DNA from: CAZITB01 sp964542055
Lineage (GTDB): Bacteria > Planctomycetota > Phycisphaerae > Sedimentisphaerales > CAMDDF01
Direction: 5' to 3'
Length of the DNA: 32,255 nt
Assembly: GCA_964542055.1 (NCBI GenBank)
Contig: CAZITB010000015.1
Location: 1-32,255, forward strand
Made by a program: the position numbers and the translations under genes. Every line of letters begins with the position of its first letter. Within the stretch, counting starts at the first letter, position 1. This document shows, piece by piece, positions 23,039 through 31,560 of this stretch. The notes beneath the pieces are model-generated. The model saw only the letters and a list, made by a program, of their open reading frames with translations. It was not told where the DNA came from and made no database searches.

Positions 23039-23959
23039 ATGGAGTTATCACTTTTTACTAAATTGAAAATTAGCGCTACTCTTGCAGTGGGCGTAATTTT
23101 GATAGGCGTAGCAGCCTGGCCGTTAGTGTCTACTCAAACAGAGTATGAGCCAATTGCTTTGATGAATCCGACAGTCAGCTTTGCAGATGTTTTTTTAATT
23201 ACGCTGTTAGCGGTTGTTGCCGGTTTTTTAAGTGGATTGATTTCCAAGCCTTATAATGTTCAGATTGGAGCCCTGGCAGGGCCTGCAGGTCTTGCGGCTT
23301 TGGCCCTTCGAAGCGGAAATATGACAGAGCTTTTACGGTCACATGCAACAGTGAAACTCCAGGTAATTGTCTATAATCAGCTTCAATGGGCCGGCATTTT
23401 TTGGCTTCTGGTAATCTTTGGCGGAATCCTTGGTGCAATTATTTCGAACATTTTTTGGCCCGGTAAAGCTGACGAAACAAAACTTACCGAGAAACAGGTA
23501 CTGCTGCCTAAAACCGATAAAAAAAGTACAACATATTTGAATATTGCTGTTTCAATGGTCGCTTCTTTGATTATTGCTCATCTAGTTATTCGTCTTTTTG
23601 CCCGCGATGTAATAATGAGCGAAAATGGATCGAAGGTTTACGTTCAGCCTGAACAGCTGCAAATAAGTTTTGCTGTTTTCCTTGCTTTTGTAGTCGCCGG
23701 TTTTCTGACCAAATTGTACCTCAAAACCAGTTATTTCTGGCCGATTTTAGCAACAGCCGTACTTTCGTTTATAGAGATGCATTTTGGAGGCCAGGTGGAG
23801 GTTCTAGAAACTCAAATGCAATACTGGCCGATCGGCTATTATTTGCGTCCTAATTATGCTGTTTTGCCAGTTCAGTTCGTTGCTTTCGGTTCTTTGGGGG
23901 CTGTTGCCGGTTACTGGTGGGCAATTCGTTACGCATGGTGGCGGCAAAATGATGCATAA
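23039..23959 (+). CDS. Multi-pass membrane protein, function unknown
   Basis: I do not recognise this 306-residue protein. It has about seven to eight hydrophobic segments (near 10-30, 52-70, 76-90, 117-140, 168-190, 208-228, 232-248, 283-300), two of them with small-residue patterns such as GALAGPAGLAAL. A polar loop at about 140-165 and a tyrosine-rich segment QYWPIGYYLRPNYAVLPVQF precede the last segment. No cofactor-binding motif or protease signature is seen. It is the last gene of the smpB operon, 19 bases after trpC. A structural or transport role is possible but not supported. Confidence 0.7.
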   Translation: MELSLFTKLKISATLAVGVILIGVAAWPLVSTQTEYEPIALMNPTVSFADVFLITLLAVVAGFLSGLISKPYNVQIGALAGPAGLAALALRSGNMTELLRSHATVKLQVIVYNQLQWAGIFWLLVIFGGILGAIISNIFWPGKADETKLTEKQVLLPKTDKKSTTYLNIAVSMVASLIIAHLVIRLFARDVIMSENGSKVYVQPEQLQISFAVFLAFVVAGFLTKLYLKTSYFWPILATAVLSFIEMHFGGQVEVLETQMQYWPIGYYLRPNYAVLPVQFVAFGSLGAVAGYWWAIRYAWWRQNDA

Positions 23960-24172
23960 ATGTCCATAAAATCAGGACCTTGAGAGGGGAATCGGTATTT
24001 TGCAAAACACAAAATTTAGCGATCCGAACCTGCCTAACTCCTTTTTGTGCAAAAGTTTATATTCATCTTAAGGAATAAAAAAGTAAAAAATACAAAAAAT
24101 TACTTTTTTTATATCAATATATTGACGAAATCATTTCAGTAGCAGCTTTTAGGAATTTAATAAATTACTCGT

Positions 24173-24200
24173 TTGTTTAACTGGAAAAGTATATTATAAT
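24173..24200 (+). promoter_or_regulatory. Candidate csrA promoter
   Basis: A perfect TATAAT (24195-24200) lies 16 bases after TTGTTT (24173-24178), a weak -35 match. Transcription would start near 24207, giving a leader of about 50 bases. Confidence 0.5.
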
Positions 24201-24206
24201 TTAAAT

Positions 24207-24250
24207 GATGGAAACCGGCATGGATTAACCGGTGCTTTAAAACTAAGGAG
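24207..24250 (+). promoter_or_regulatory. csrA leader with a candidate CsrA-binding hairpin
   Basis: ACCGG (24214-24218) and CCGGT (24229-24233) form a 5-bp stem with a 10-base loop containing ATGGAT. CsrA prefers a GGA exposed in a hairpin loop, typically ANGGA. Another GGA lies at 24210-24212, and the ribosome binding site AAGGAG (24245-24250) also contains GGA. This layout suggests CsrA represses its own translation, as in other bacteria. Confidence 0.5.
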
Positions 24251-24256
24251 TGTAAG

Positions 24257-24436
24257 ATGCTTGTTTTGAGCAGACAAAAGGATGAGTCGATCATAGTTGG
24301 GGACGATGTTGAAATAACAATCGTAGATGTTCGCGGCGATAAAGTAAGGCTGGGAATCACAGCTCCCAAAAGCATTTCAGTTCACCGTAAAGAAATCTAT
24401 CAGGCCATTCAAAAAGAAAAACAAAAAAGCAGCTAA
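24257..24436 (+). CDS. csrA: Carbon storage regulator, translational repressor
   Basis: This 59-residue RNA-binding dimer binds GGA motifs in mRNA leaders and blocks ribosomes. The sequence begins MLVLSRQKDESIIVGDDVEI and contains VRLGITAPKSISVHRKEIYQAI, with the conserved RNA-contacting L4/R6 region at the N-terminus and R44 in VHRKE. AAGGAG lies six bases before the ATG. It is flanked by a likely self-binding leader and a bidirectional terminator, so it is probably monocistronic. In other bacteria CsrA controls motility and carbon storage; its targets here are unknown. Confidence 0.95.
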   Translation: MLVLSRQKDESIIVGDDVEITIVDVRGDKVRLGITAPKSISVHRKEIYQAIQKEKQKSS

Positions 24437-24458
24437 ATAGTTGTTCGTTATTGATAAA

Positions 24459-24490
24459 AAAATAGCCTATGTTTTACCATAGGCCATTTT
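24459..24490. terminator. Bidirectional intrinsic terminator between csrA and metK
   Basis: GCCTATG (24465-24471) and CATAGGC (24478-24484) form a 7-bp stem with a 6-base loop. A-rich sequence lies on the left and CATTTTTG on the right, so it can end csrA on the plus strand and metK on the minus strand. Confidence 0.75.
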
Positions 24491-24510
24491 TGTATTCGAT
24501 TTTCAAAAGT

Positions 24511-25740
24511 TTACTTCTTCTTTTTTGATTTGCTTTTCTTTACCAACGGCAATCCCGCAGCTTTGCGTATTTTGCTTACCATATCTGTTTTTTCCCATGT
24601 GAAGTCCGGGTGATTATTTCCGAAATGCCCGTCATGAGCTGTGTGTCTGTAGATGGGGCGTTTAAGTTTGAGGTGATCAATAATTCCCTTAGGTGTCAGC
24701 GGGAACAAATCGGTTACTATCTTCGAGATTTCATATTCCGGTATCTTTTCGGTTCCTTCGCAATTGATAAGAACAGAAATCGGCTCGGCGACACCGATAG
24801 CATAGGAAAGCTGCACTTCACATGCATCGGCCAAATCGGCAGCGACAATGTTTTTCGAAATATATCTGGCCATGTAACTTGCTGATCGGTCAACTTTAGA
24901 AGGGTCCTTTCCGCTGAAAGCTCCACCGCCATGTGAACCTCTGCCGCCGTAAGTATCTACAATGATTTTTCTACCTGTCAGACCGCAGTCGCCCTTAGGG
25001 CCGCCGATCACAAATCTGCCTGTTGGATTGATATGGAAAATGGTTTTCTTGTCCACAAGTCTTTTGGGCAGAGAGGGCAAGATCACGTTATCTAAAATTT
25101 CTTTCTTCAATTTATTATAGGGAACTTTGTCGTCATGCTGTGTTGAAACTACAACAGTATGGATACGCTTTGGTTTATCGTTATGGTATTCAACTGTAAC
25201 CTGAGACTTTCCGTCGGGACGAAGCCACTTGATCTTGCCTGTTTCACGCATTTTAGCAAGCCGTTCTGTTATCTTATGTGCCAACCTGATCGGCATCGGC
25301 ATCATTTCAGGGGTTTCTTTGCATGCATAGCCAAACATTATGCCCTGGTCGCCGGCTCCCTGTTCTTTATGCAAACCAGCACCTTCGGTTACTCCCTGCG
25401 AAATGTCGGGGCTTTGCTTGTCAAGAGCAACCATTACTCCGCAATCTTCAGAATAGAACCCGTACTCAGGATTATTATAACCAATATCTGCTACTGTTTT
25501 CCTGACCAAATCCGGTATATCTACAACTGCAGTTGTCGTTATCTCACCAGCAACAACTACAAGCCCTGTGGTAACCATTGTTTCACAAGCAACTCTGCTG
25601 TTTGGGTCTTGTTCAAGCATGGCGTCCAAAATAGCATCTGAAATCTGGTCTGAAACCTTATCAGGATGACCCATGGTAACAGATTCGCTAGTGAAAAGGT
25701 GTACTTTTTTGCCATCGGGATAGTCTTTGTATTTACTCAT
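24511..25740 (-). CDS. metK: S-adenosylmethionine synthase
   Basis: This 409-residue cytoplasmic enzyme makes SAM from methionine and ATP. It shows TSESVTMGHPDKVSDQISDA (about 17-36), the signature GAGDQGIMFGYA and the phosphate loop GGGAFSGKDPSKVDRS. It ends in a lysine-rich tail, KKSKSKKKK, longer than in most members. GGAG lies nine bases before the ATG. The 93 bases to the upstream DUF547 gene show no recognisable SAM riboswitch. Confidence 0.96.
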   Translation of the reverse strand: MSKYKDYPDGKKVHLFTSESVTMGHPDKVSDQISDAILDAMLEQDPNSRVACETMVTTGLVVVAGEITTTAVVDIPDLVRKTVADIGYNNPEYGFYSEDCGVMVALDKQSPDISQGVTEGAGLHKEQGAGDQGIMFGYACKETPEMMPMPIRLAHKITERLAKMRETGKIKWLRPDGKSQVTVEYHNDKPKRIHTVVVSTQHDDKVPYNKLKKEILDNVILPSLPKRLVDKKTIFHINPTGRFVIGGPKGDCGLTGRKIIVDTYGGRGSHGGGAFSGKDPSKVDRSASYMARYISKNIVAADLADACEVQLSYAIGVAEPISVLINCEGTEKIPEYEISKIVTDLFPLTPKGIIDHLKLKRPIYRHTAHDGHFGNNHPDFTWEKTDMVSKIRKAAGLPLVKKSKSKKKK

Positions 25741-25833
25741 CTAAATCAATCTCCATTATTAATTTGAGCGTTAAAATAAGAATTGATTGTAGATTAACCC
25801 CGTTATCCAGTCAAGATATTGATGAAAAAAAAG

Positions 25834-26721
25834 TTAATTTATCCCGATTTCATTTAGTTTCATGAAAAATCGCCAGTTCGGCCTTTGGTACTTGATCTCG
25901 AAACCTGTATTTACGTTTTCAATGTATTTTTTTGTTTCAGCAGGGCCGTGAGCGTCGATGAAATTGAAAGCAGACTGAGTTAAAGGTTCGAAAGCGCGGT
26001 ATTTTTTCATGCTTCCATACTTGTCTATAAAAGCTTTTGAGTATCTTTCGAACTGCTCGGCCAATAAAAGCTTATTTTCTGATAGATTTATTTCAAAACC
26101 AACATCTCTGGATAAATATGTTTTTATCTGGTCATCAGCCATTTCGTCAAAGTTTTCGGCTCTATAGGGTTTTTTCGGCAATTTCGGCGAGCCGAGGGTG
26201 CCTCTGTTTAAAGTAAAGGCAACATTTGGGTCGTTGAAACCATAAACAGCCCTGTTTTCTATCTCGCTGAGAGAATATTCAAGTCCCATAATCGGAACGT
26301 AAATTTTATCATAAAAGCCATCGATATGAACAGTGCTTTTTACAGGCCACCATATCCTTTTGTAGAAAGGCGGTTCAATCGGATAATTATCTGTTACTAT
26401 TTTCAACACATAGAAATTGTAAGCATTTACCCAAAAAGCTTTTCTGGCATCATCCGGCCATTTTTGGAATTCTTCAGGGTCAACATTCGAAAATTCCAAA
26501 GTTTGCGGTATCAGTTCCAGCCTGTACCTTCTGAGCTTTGGGTAATTTACAAGCCCATCTTCGCTGACATAGGCTTTAAGTATCTCGGAATATTGAGAAT
26601 AGAATTCGTCCAAATATTCCTTTAAATCAGGTTTATTTGCATCTGTATTGACCGAGTTAGGGTCGCCCAATGCTAAACCAGCAAAAATCAAAGTCAATAA
26701 TAAAAATAAATTTTTGTACAT
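25834..26721 (-). CDS. Exported DUF547 family protein
   Basis: This 295-residue protein starts with a signal peptide (MYKNLFLLLTLIFAGLALG, cleavage near residue 20). DUF547 follows: ARKAFWVNAYNFYVLKIV, a DKIYVP segment, SLSEIENRAVYGFNDPNVAFTLNRGTLGSPKL and LSENKLLLAEQF. The domain's activity is not established. The ATG at 26721 is chosen because it opens the signal peptide and has AAAAGAG nearby; a longer frame adds 12 residues that would spoil it. It lies upstream of metK on the same strand, possibly by chance. Confidence 0.83.
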   Translation of the reverse strand: MYKNLFLLLTLIFAGLALGDPNSVNTDANKPDLKEYLDEFYSQYSEILKAYVSEDGLVNYPKLRRYRLELIPQTLEFSNVDPEEFQKWPDDARKAFWVNAYNFYVLKIVTDNYPIEPPFYKRIWWPVKSTVHIDGFYDKIYVPIMGLEYSLSEIENRAVYGFNDPNVAFTLNRGTLGSPKLPKKPYRAENFDEMADDQIKTYLSRDVGFEINLSENKLLLAEQFERYSKAFIDKYGSMKKYRAFEPLTQSAFNFIDAHGPAETKKYIENVNTGFEIKYQRPNWRFFMKLNEIGIN

Positions 26722-26939
26722 ATCATCTCTTTTATTGCAAGAATCTTTGATAAGCATTCTATAATATGGCAGTTTTAGTGTAAAGTGTTATTTGTTTTCA
26801 AGTTTACTTATATATATCAAATCGGGGTTCCAAAGTTCAATCTTTAATTAGACTTGACATAATTAGTTGTAAAAGTTAACCTTAGCAAAGATTTTATGGA
26901 TTTTTAGAACAATTTCGCGTTTACGAGTATATAAAAGGT

Positions 26940-28064
26940 ATGAAAAATATGAAAAACAGAAGACATTTTAAGTTCATTTTAATCAGTTTGTTGTTTTTGA
27001 GTGCTCAAGCTTTGGCTTTGAACACGCGAGATATTGATGTTGTGCGTAAAAAGGGTGTTTTAAACGACTCCGATAAGGAAGTTATATCTTCATTTCTACA
27101 AGAGGCTGTTGATGAGTTGTTTTATACTCAAGATCTAAGTTCAATGTCAAAAACTCGCCAGGCATTTGTGTCAAGGAAAAGCAATTCTAACGAAAATTCA
27201 GCAGTTCAGTACCAGCAATATTTTGAATCTGCGGCTTACGATGTTTTGCGGGATGCAATACAAAGGGCAGCTAACCAGCAAGGGCCCACCGCGGATAATA
27301 TTATGATCAACTTGCTATTGATAGTTAACGAACTCGAAAGTACTCAATTTCTGCCGTTAGTGATTGATCGGTTTGACAGTAACAGCCCCGGTGTCGGCTA
27401 CCTTGCTGTCAATGCTTTCACAGATGAAGAAGTTCTCGAAAAACTAAACTCGAATTCTTCTGAAAATTTTGAGCTGATAAACAATGCCGTGAGTAAGTTA
27501 TCTGAGATTATTGATAATCAAATGAGCCCCAGTTTTACCCTGGCTGTGATAGAGTTCTGCGCGGGCGTACAAAATGAACCCGTAAGGGACCTTTTGCTGC
27601 AAATCGCAGATAAAAGAATCTCGCAATACGAAAACTGGGCGGTTTCAAGCGAGTCTGTTGATTATGAGCTTTTAACGGTTTTGGGCTTGAAAGCTCAAAA
27701 TACATCCGGTTCGCAAGCGAAAAATGAGTTAATGGCAAAAATGTCTCAGCTGTATTCTTATGCTGTTCAAAGATATGCTTTGGGACAGGAAATTTTAAAC
27801 GGTAAACAGAAAGGCGAGCTTGTGGATGTTATTGTGGGTTTAGAAGCTGGTGTTATAAGTGATATGCTTGGCGGTAATGTTCAAAATTTCAAAAAAGCCA
27901 TTGAAAAAAATGATACCGAAGCCTTGATCAGTGCCCATGATGAGCTGCTTGGAAGTCAAGATACCCAAGGTACTTTGGCACAAGCTGTTAATTTCAGTTA
28001 TACCCAAAATGATGGGCAGGCCGTTGTTGCACCGGAAAAACTTCCACAACCAACTGGTAATTAA
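26940..28064 (+). CDS. Exported alpha-helical protein, function unknown
   Basis: I do not recognise this 374-residue protein. Residues 1-26 form a signal peptide (KFILISLLFLSAQALA, cleavage after the second ALA). The rest is predicted largely helical with irregular repeats of about 35-40 residues, somewhat like HEAT-type scaffolds, and ends in a glutamine- and proline-rich tail. It has no cysteine pair beyond a single residue in EFCAGV and no catalytic motif. The first ATG is followed nine bases later by a second; either could be used. It lies 34 bases before the first peptide-binding protein gene and is probably in the same transcript. Confidence 0.7.
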   Translation: MKNMKNRRHFKFILISLLFLSAQALALNTRDIDVVRKKGVLNDSDKEVISSFLQEAVDELFYTQDLSSMSKTRQAFVSRKSNSNENSAVQYQQYFESAAYDVLRDAIQRAANQQGPTADNIMINLLLIVNELESTQFLPLVIDRFDSNSPGVGYLAVNAFTDEEVLEKLNSNSSENFELINNAVSKLSEIIDNQMSPSFTLAVIEFCAGVQNEPVRDLLLQIADKRISQYENWAVSSESVDYELLTVLGLKAQNTSGSQAKNELMAKMSQLYSYAVQRYALGQEILNGKQKGELVDVIVGLEAGVISDMLGGNVQNFKKAIEKNDTEALISAHDELLGSQDTQGTLAQAVNFSYTQNDGQAVVAPEKLPQPTGN

Positions 28065-28098
28065 AATTTAGGCCTGAATACATCGGAGGTATCGGCCA

Positions 28099-29802
28099 GT
28101 GAATAAAAATCAGAGTTTTTTTTTCATCCTGATAATCATCTTGTTAGTATCTGTGGGTGTTTTTCAGTTTTTGCAGTTTCGTAATTTTACAAACACTGTT
28201 CGAAATCTCGACAACTTCATTGAAAATTTTGACCAGCAGGAATATTCAGCTAAATCAAGCGAAGATGCGAATGAAGGAGACTGGCTTGTCTGGGCGTTTG
28301 CAGTTGAACCAAAGACGCTAAATCAAATTTCTGTCGAGCGGGATATCTATGCACGTTGGATTTGCGTTGATAACATTTTCGAGCCGCTGTTGAAATACGA
28401 TTATGATAGTATGGAAATGGTCGAACATCTCGCAGATAACTATGAGATTTCAGAAGATGGTTTGCGGATTACGTTTCAAATTCGAGATCAAGCAAAATTT
28501 TCCGACGGTGTTCCGGTTACTGCTGATGATGTTATTTTCACTTATGAGACCATAATTGATCCCCGGATCGATGCCGCTGATCTGTCTAATCTTTTCATTG
28601 ACGTAGAAAAAGTCAGTAAAATAGATGAGAAAACAGTAAGTTTCCAAATGAAACGCCCTTATTTCAAATCGCTCGAAGTGGTTAGTTTCTGGGATATTGG
28701 AATTTACCCAAAACACATTTACCAGTTTGAAGACCCCAAAGAGTTTAATCAGCGAGTTTCCAATCCTGTCGGCAGCGGTCCTTATGTATTCGAGAAATGG
28801 GATATCGGCAGTGAGATAGTTTTTCGTAGGAATGAAAATTACTGGGGGCAAAAGCCGAAACTCAAAAAGCTTGTGTGGCGGTTTATCAGCAACGACATCG
28901 CCAGGATGCAGGCACTCAAATCGGGTCAGGTGGATATGATAATACCTCTACAGGACCAATATGCCGAATTGGTTAATGATGCGAAATTCAATGAAAATTT
29001 TAGATGCGTAAAATACTGGAACCCGGGAGTACCGTTTTTTTACATTGGCTGGAATCAGCGAAATCCTCTTTTTGAAGACAAAATGGTCAGAAGGGCGATG
29101 ACGCATATGGTTGACCGGCCAGGCATACTCAAGCACCTTTTAAAAGACCTCTGCGAGCCTGTAACCGGTCCGTTTTATGTTAAAGGCGGCCAGTATGACC
29201 AAACCGTCGAGCCTTGGCCTTATGATCTGGAAAAAGCCGCCGAACTGTTAAAAGCTGCGGGTTGGACAGATACCGATGGGGACGGAATTCTCGACAAAAA
29301 CGGCGAAAAATTCAGCTTTAAGTTCATGTACGATTCGAGTAATAGTTTTTATAACCAGTTGGTAAAAATGGTCAAGGATTCAGCCGAAAAAATCGGCGTT
29401 GAGGTTATCCCCGACCCTTACGAATGGTCAATTATCATGAGCAAGCTGCCAGAGAGGGATTTTGATGCGGTTTCGCTAGGCTGGGGCGGCGATATTCTTC
29501 AAGACCCTTATCAGCTTTGGCATTCATCGCAGGCCGATAACCGCGGTTCGAATTATGTCGGCTTTAAAAATCCCCAAGCCGACGAACTTATCGAGCAAAT
29601 TAGAGTAACTTTAGATGAGAATAAACGCAACCAGTTAAGTAAGCAGCTGCACCGGTTATTGCACGATAAGCAGCCTTACACTTTTTTATATGCCAGACCG
29701 ACATTTAGAATCCTCGACAAGCGGTTCGAAAATGTTAAAGTACATAAGCTGGGTTTCAATATCCTTGAATGGTACGTTCCATGGGATAAGCAAAAATACT
29801 AA
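28099..29802 (+). CDS. Peptide/oligopeptide-binding protein of an ABC importer (SBP_bac_5), copy 1
   Basis: This 567-residue protein should capture peptides or related solutes outside the membrane for an ABC importer. A hydrophobic N-terminal segment (about 7-25) with no lipobox suggests a permanent membrane anchor rather than a lipoprotein. The family 5 binding domain is complete: WAFAVEPKTLNQ, a VTADDVIFTYETI segment, SNPVGSGPYVFEKW, FFYIGWNQRNP, MVRRAMTHMVDR and a calcium-like loop DTDGDGILD. The start is GTG at 28099, nine bases after GGAGG (28085-28089). It is 12 bases from the second copy. Confidence 0.88.
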   Translation: MNKNQSFFFILIIILLVSVGVFQFLQFRNFTNTVRNLDNFIENFDQQEYSAKSSEDANEGDWLVWAFAVEPKTLNQISVERDIYARWICVDNIFEPLLKYDYDSMEMVEHLADNYEISEDGLRITFQIRDQAKFSDGVPVTADDVIFTYETIIDPRIDAADLSNLFIDVEKVSKIDEKTVSFQMKRPYFKSLEVVSFWDIGIYPKHIYQFEDPKEFNQRVSNPVGSGPYVFEKWDIGSEIVFRRNENYWGQKPKLKKLVWRFISNDIARMQALKSGQVDMIIPLQDQYAELVNDAKFNENFRCVKYWNPGVPFFYIGWNQRNPLFEDKMVRRAMTHMVDRPGILKHLLKDLCEPVTGPFYVKGGQYDQTVEPWPYDLEKAAELLKAAGWTDTDGDGILDKNGEKFSFKFMYDSSNSFYNQLVKMVKDSAEKIGVEVIPDPYEWSIIMSKLPERDFDAVSLGWGGDILQDPYQLWHSSQADNRGSNYVGFKNPQADELIEQIRVTLDENKRNQLSKQLHRLLHDKQPYTFLYARPTFRILDKRFENVKVHKLGFNILEWYVPWDKQKY

Positions 29803-29814
29803 TCAGAGGTAAAA

Positions 29815-31548
29815 ATGAATAGTCGTTCGACATTGTTTAAATTTACATTGGTGATATTGGTCCTGTTCCTTTTGGGCATGCAGTTTCTTGCCATGATGCA
29901 GTCCGACCGTTTGTACCAAAGGATAAATTACCTCATAAAAGTCATCGAATCAGGCAGGACTTTTCAGGGCGGGAATATACCCCAAACAGCCGGCACACAA
30001 AATAAATTTCCTGGCGATCAGGGAGATTGGCTTGTCTGGAGCTTATCTGCGGAACCGCGAACACTAAACCCCGTTTCTGATGAATCTGATATGTCCACAA
30101 GATACATCGTTTCGAGAAATGTCTTTGAAACATTATACTACTATGATTCCGATTACGAAGGAGTAAAACTTCAACCAGTTTTGGCTGATGGCGATATGGA
30201 TATATCAGAAGATGGCCTTGAAATAACTATCAAGTTAAAAGACAATATATGGTTTTCAGACGGCCACGAAATCACTACAGATGATGTGATTTTTACCTAT
30301 AATACAATTCAGGATCCTAATATCGATGCTGCTGCAATTAGAAATTATTACAACAATTTCGATAAGATCGTTAAAATTGATGACAAAACATTCCAGTTCG
30401 TTCTAAAGGAAGTTCACTGGAAAACACTTGAGTCAGTTGGCGTATTTGAAGTGCTGCCCGAACATATTTACAAGTACGATGACCCGCAGCAGTTCAATAG
30501 CAACAGAACCAATCCCGTTGGCAGCGGACCGTATATCTTCGATAAGTGGGATGTCGGCCAGCAGGTAGTTCTTGCAAGAAATGAAAACTACTGGGGCAAA
30601 AAAACGAACCTCGATAAGTACGTTTACAGGTTTATAACAAATTCAACCGCTGCATTGCAGTCGTTGAAATCCGGAAATATTGACATGCTTGAACCCTCAT
30701 CGGAACAGTTTTACGAAGTTTCCAATGACGAATCATTTACAGAAAAATTTTATACAAAGTCATACTGGCAGCCTTCGGGAGGTTTCAATTACATCGGCTG
30801 GAATCAGCAAAGAGAAATTTTTAAAGACAAAGCCGTAAGACAAGCCCTCGCTCATACTCTTGACCGACAGTCGATCGTTGACAACCTTCTAAAGGGATAC
30901 GGCAAAGTTATAACCGGTCCATTTTACGTTAATGGTAAGCAAACCAATCCAGATGTTGAACCTTGGCCTTATGATCCGCAAAAGGCTAGAGAAATTTTAG
31001 ATCAAGCTGGCTGGAAAGATCAAAATCTCGACGGTATCCGTGAGAAAAATGGTATAACGCTTGACTTCAAATTGATATACCCCGGCGGTAATTCATCTGC
31101 TGAACGTATTGTCAAACTGTTCAAGGACCAGGCCGCTGCCGTTGGAATCAATATTCAGCCTGAACCTGTTGAATGGTCTATTTTTATCACAAGATTGAAA
31201 AAGAAAAATTTCGATGCAGCATTATCAGGCTGGGGTGGAACAATTGAATCCGATCCTTACCAGCTTTTCCATTCCTCGCAAATAGACGGTGGAAGTAATT
31301 ACTATGGTTTCAATAATGAACAAGCTGATAAACTAATTGAGCAGGCTCGTAAAACACTCGACCCGGAGACACGTTATGATCTGTATCATCAGTTCCATGA
31401 GATAGTGCACCAGGAACAGCCGTATTTGTTCTTGTTTACAAGGCCGACTTATCTTGTGCTTGATAATCGTTTCCAAAATGTTGAAATCCATGCTCTTGGT
31501 GTAGAGTATTACGAATGGTACGTACCGACTCAATTGCAGAAATATTAA
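29815..31548 (+). CDS. Peptide/oligopeptide-binding protein of an ABC importer (SBP_bac_5), copy 2
   Basis: This 577-residue paralogue of the preceding gene keeps the same order of motifs: GDWLVWSLSAEPRTLNP, ITTDDVIFTYNTI, TNPVGSGPYIFDKW, FNYIGWNQQREIF, AVRQALAHTLDRQS and a degenerated calcium-like loop DQNLDGIRE. It also has an N-terminal membrane anchor (about 8-27) without lipobox, followed by a glycine- and threonine-rich linker. Both end in EWYVP and QKY. AGAGG lies before the ATG. Its own downstream junction to the permease gene repeats the upstream junction, which points to tandem duplication. Confidence 0.88.
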   Translation: MNSRSTLFKFTLVILVLFLLGMQFLAMMQSDRLYQRINYLIKVIESGRTFQGGNIPQTAGTQNKFPGDQGDWLVWSLSAEPRTLNPVSDESDMSTRYIVSRNVFETLYYYDSDYEGVKLQPVLADGDMDISEDGLEITIKLKDNIWFSDGHEITTDDVIFTYNTIQDPNIDAAAIRNYYNNFDKIVKIDDKTFQFVLKEVHWKTLESVGVFEVLPEHIYKYDDPQQFNSNRTNPVGSGPYIFDKWDVGQQVVLARNENYWGKKTNLDKYVYRFITNSTAALQSLKSGNIDMLEPSSEQFYEVSNDESFTEKFYTKSYWQPSGGFNYIGWNQQREIFKDKAVRQALAHTLDRQSIVDNLLKGYGKVITGPFYVNGKQTNPDVEPWPYDPQKAREILDQAGWKDQNLDGIREKNGITLDFKLIYPGGNSSAERIVKLFKDQAAAVGINIQPEPVEWSIFITRLKKKNFDAALSGWGGTIESDPYQLFHSSQIDGGSNYYGFNNEQADKLIEQARKTLDPETRYDLYHQFHEIVHQEQPYLFLFTRPTYLVLDNRFQNVEIHALGVEYYEWYVPTQLQKY

Positions 31549-31560
31549 TCAAAGGTCTAA

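Larger units (their letters stand above)
23960..24256. other. Intergenic region before csrA
   Basis: These 297 bases are strongly AT-rich and carry no open frame worth reporting. A tract of A and T at about 24075-24120 may form a weak hairpin (AAAAAGTAAAAAA...TTACTTTTTT). The right end holds the csrA promoter and leader described separately. Confidence 0.5.

Noticed and set aside
25741..25833. Possible SAM riboswitch before metK
   Set aside because: The 93-base gap is too short and shows none of the paired elements of known SAM riboswitches.
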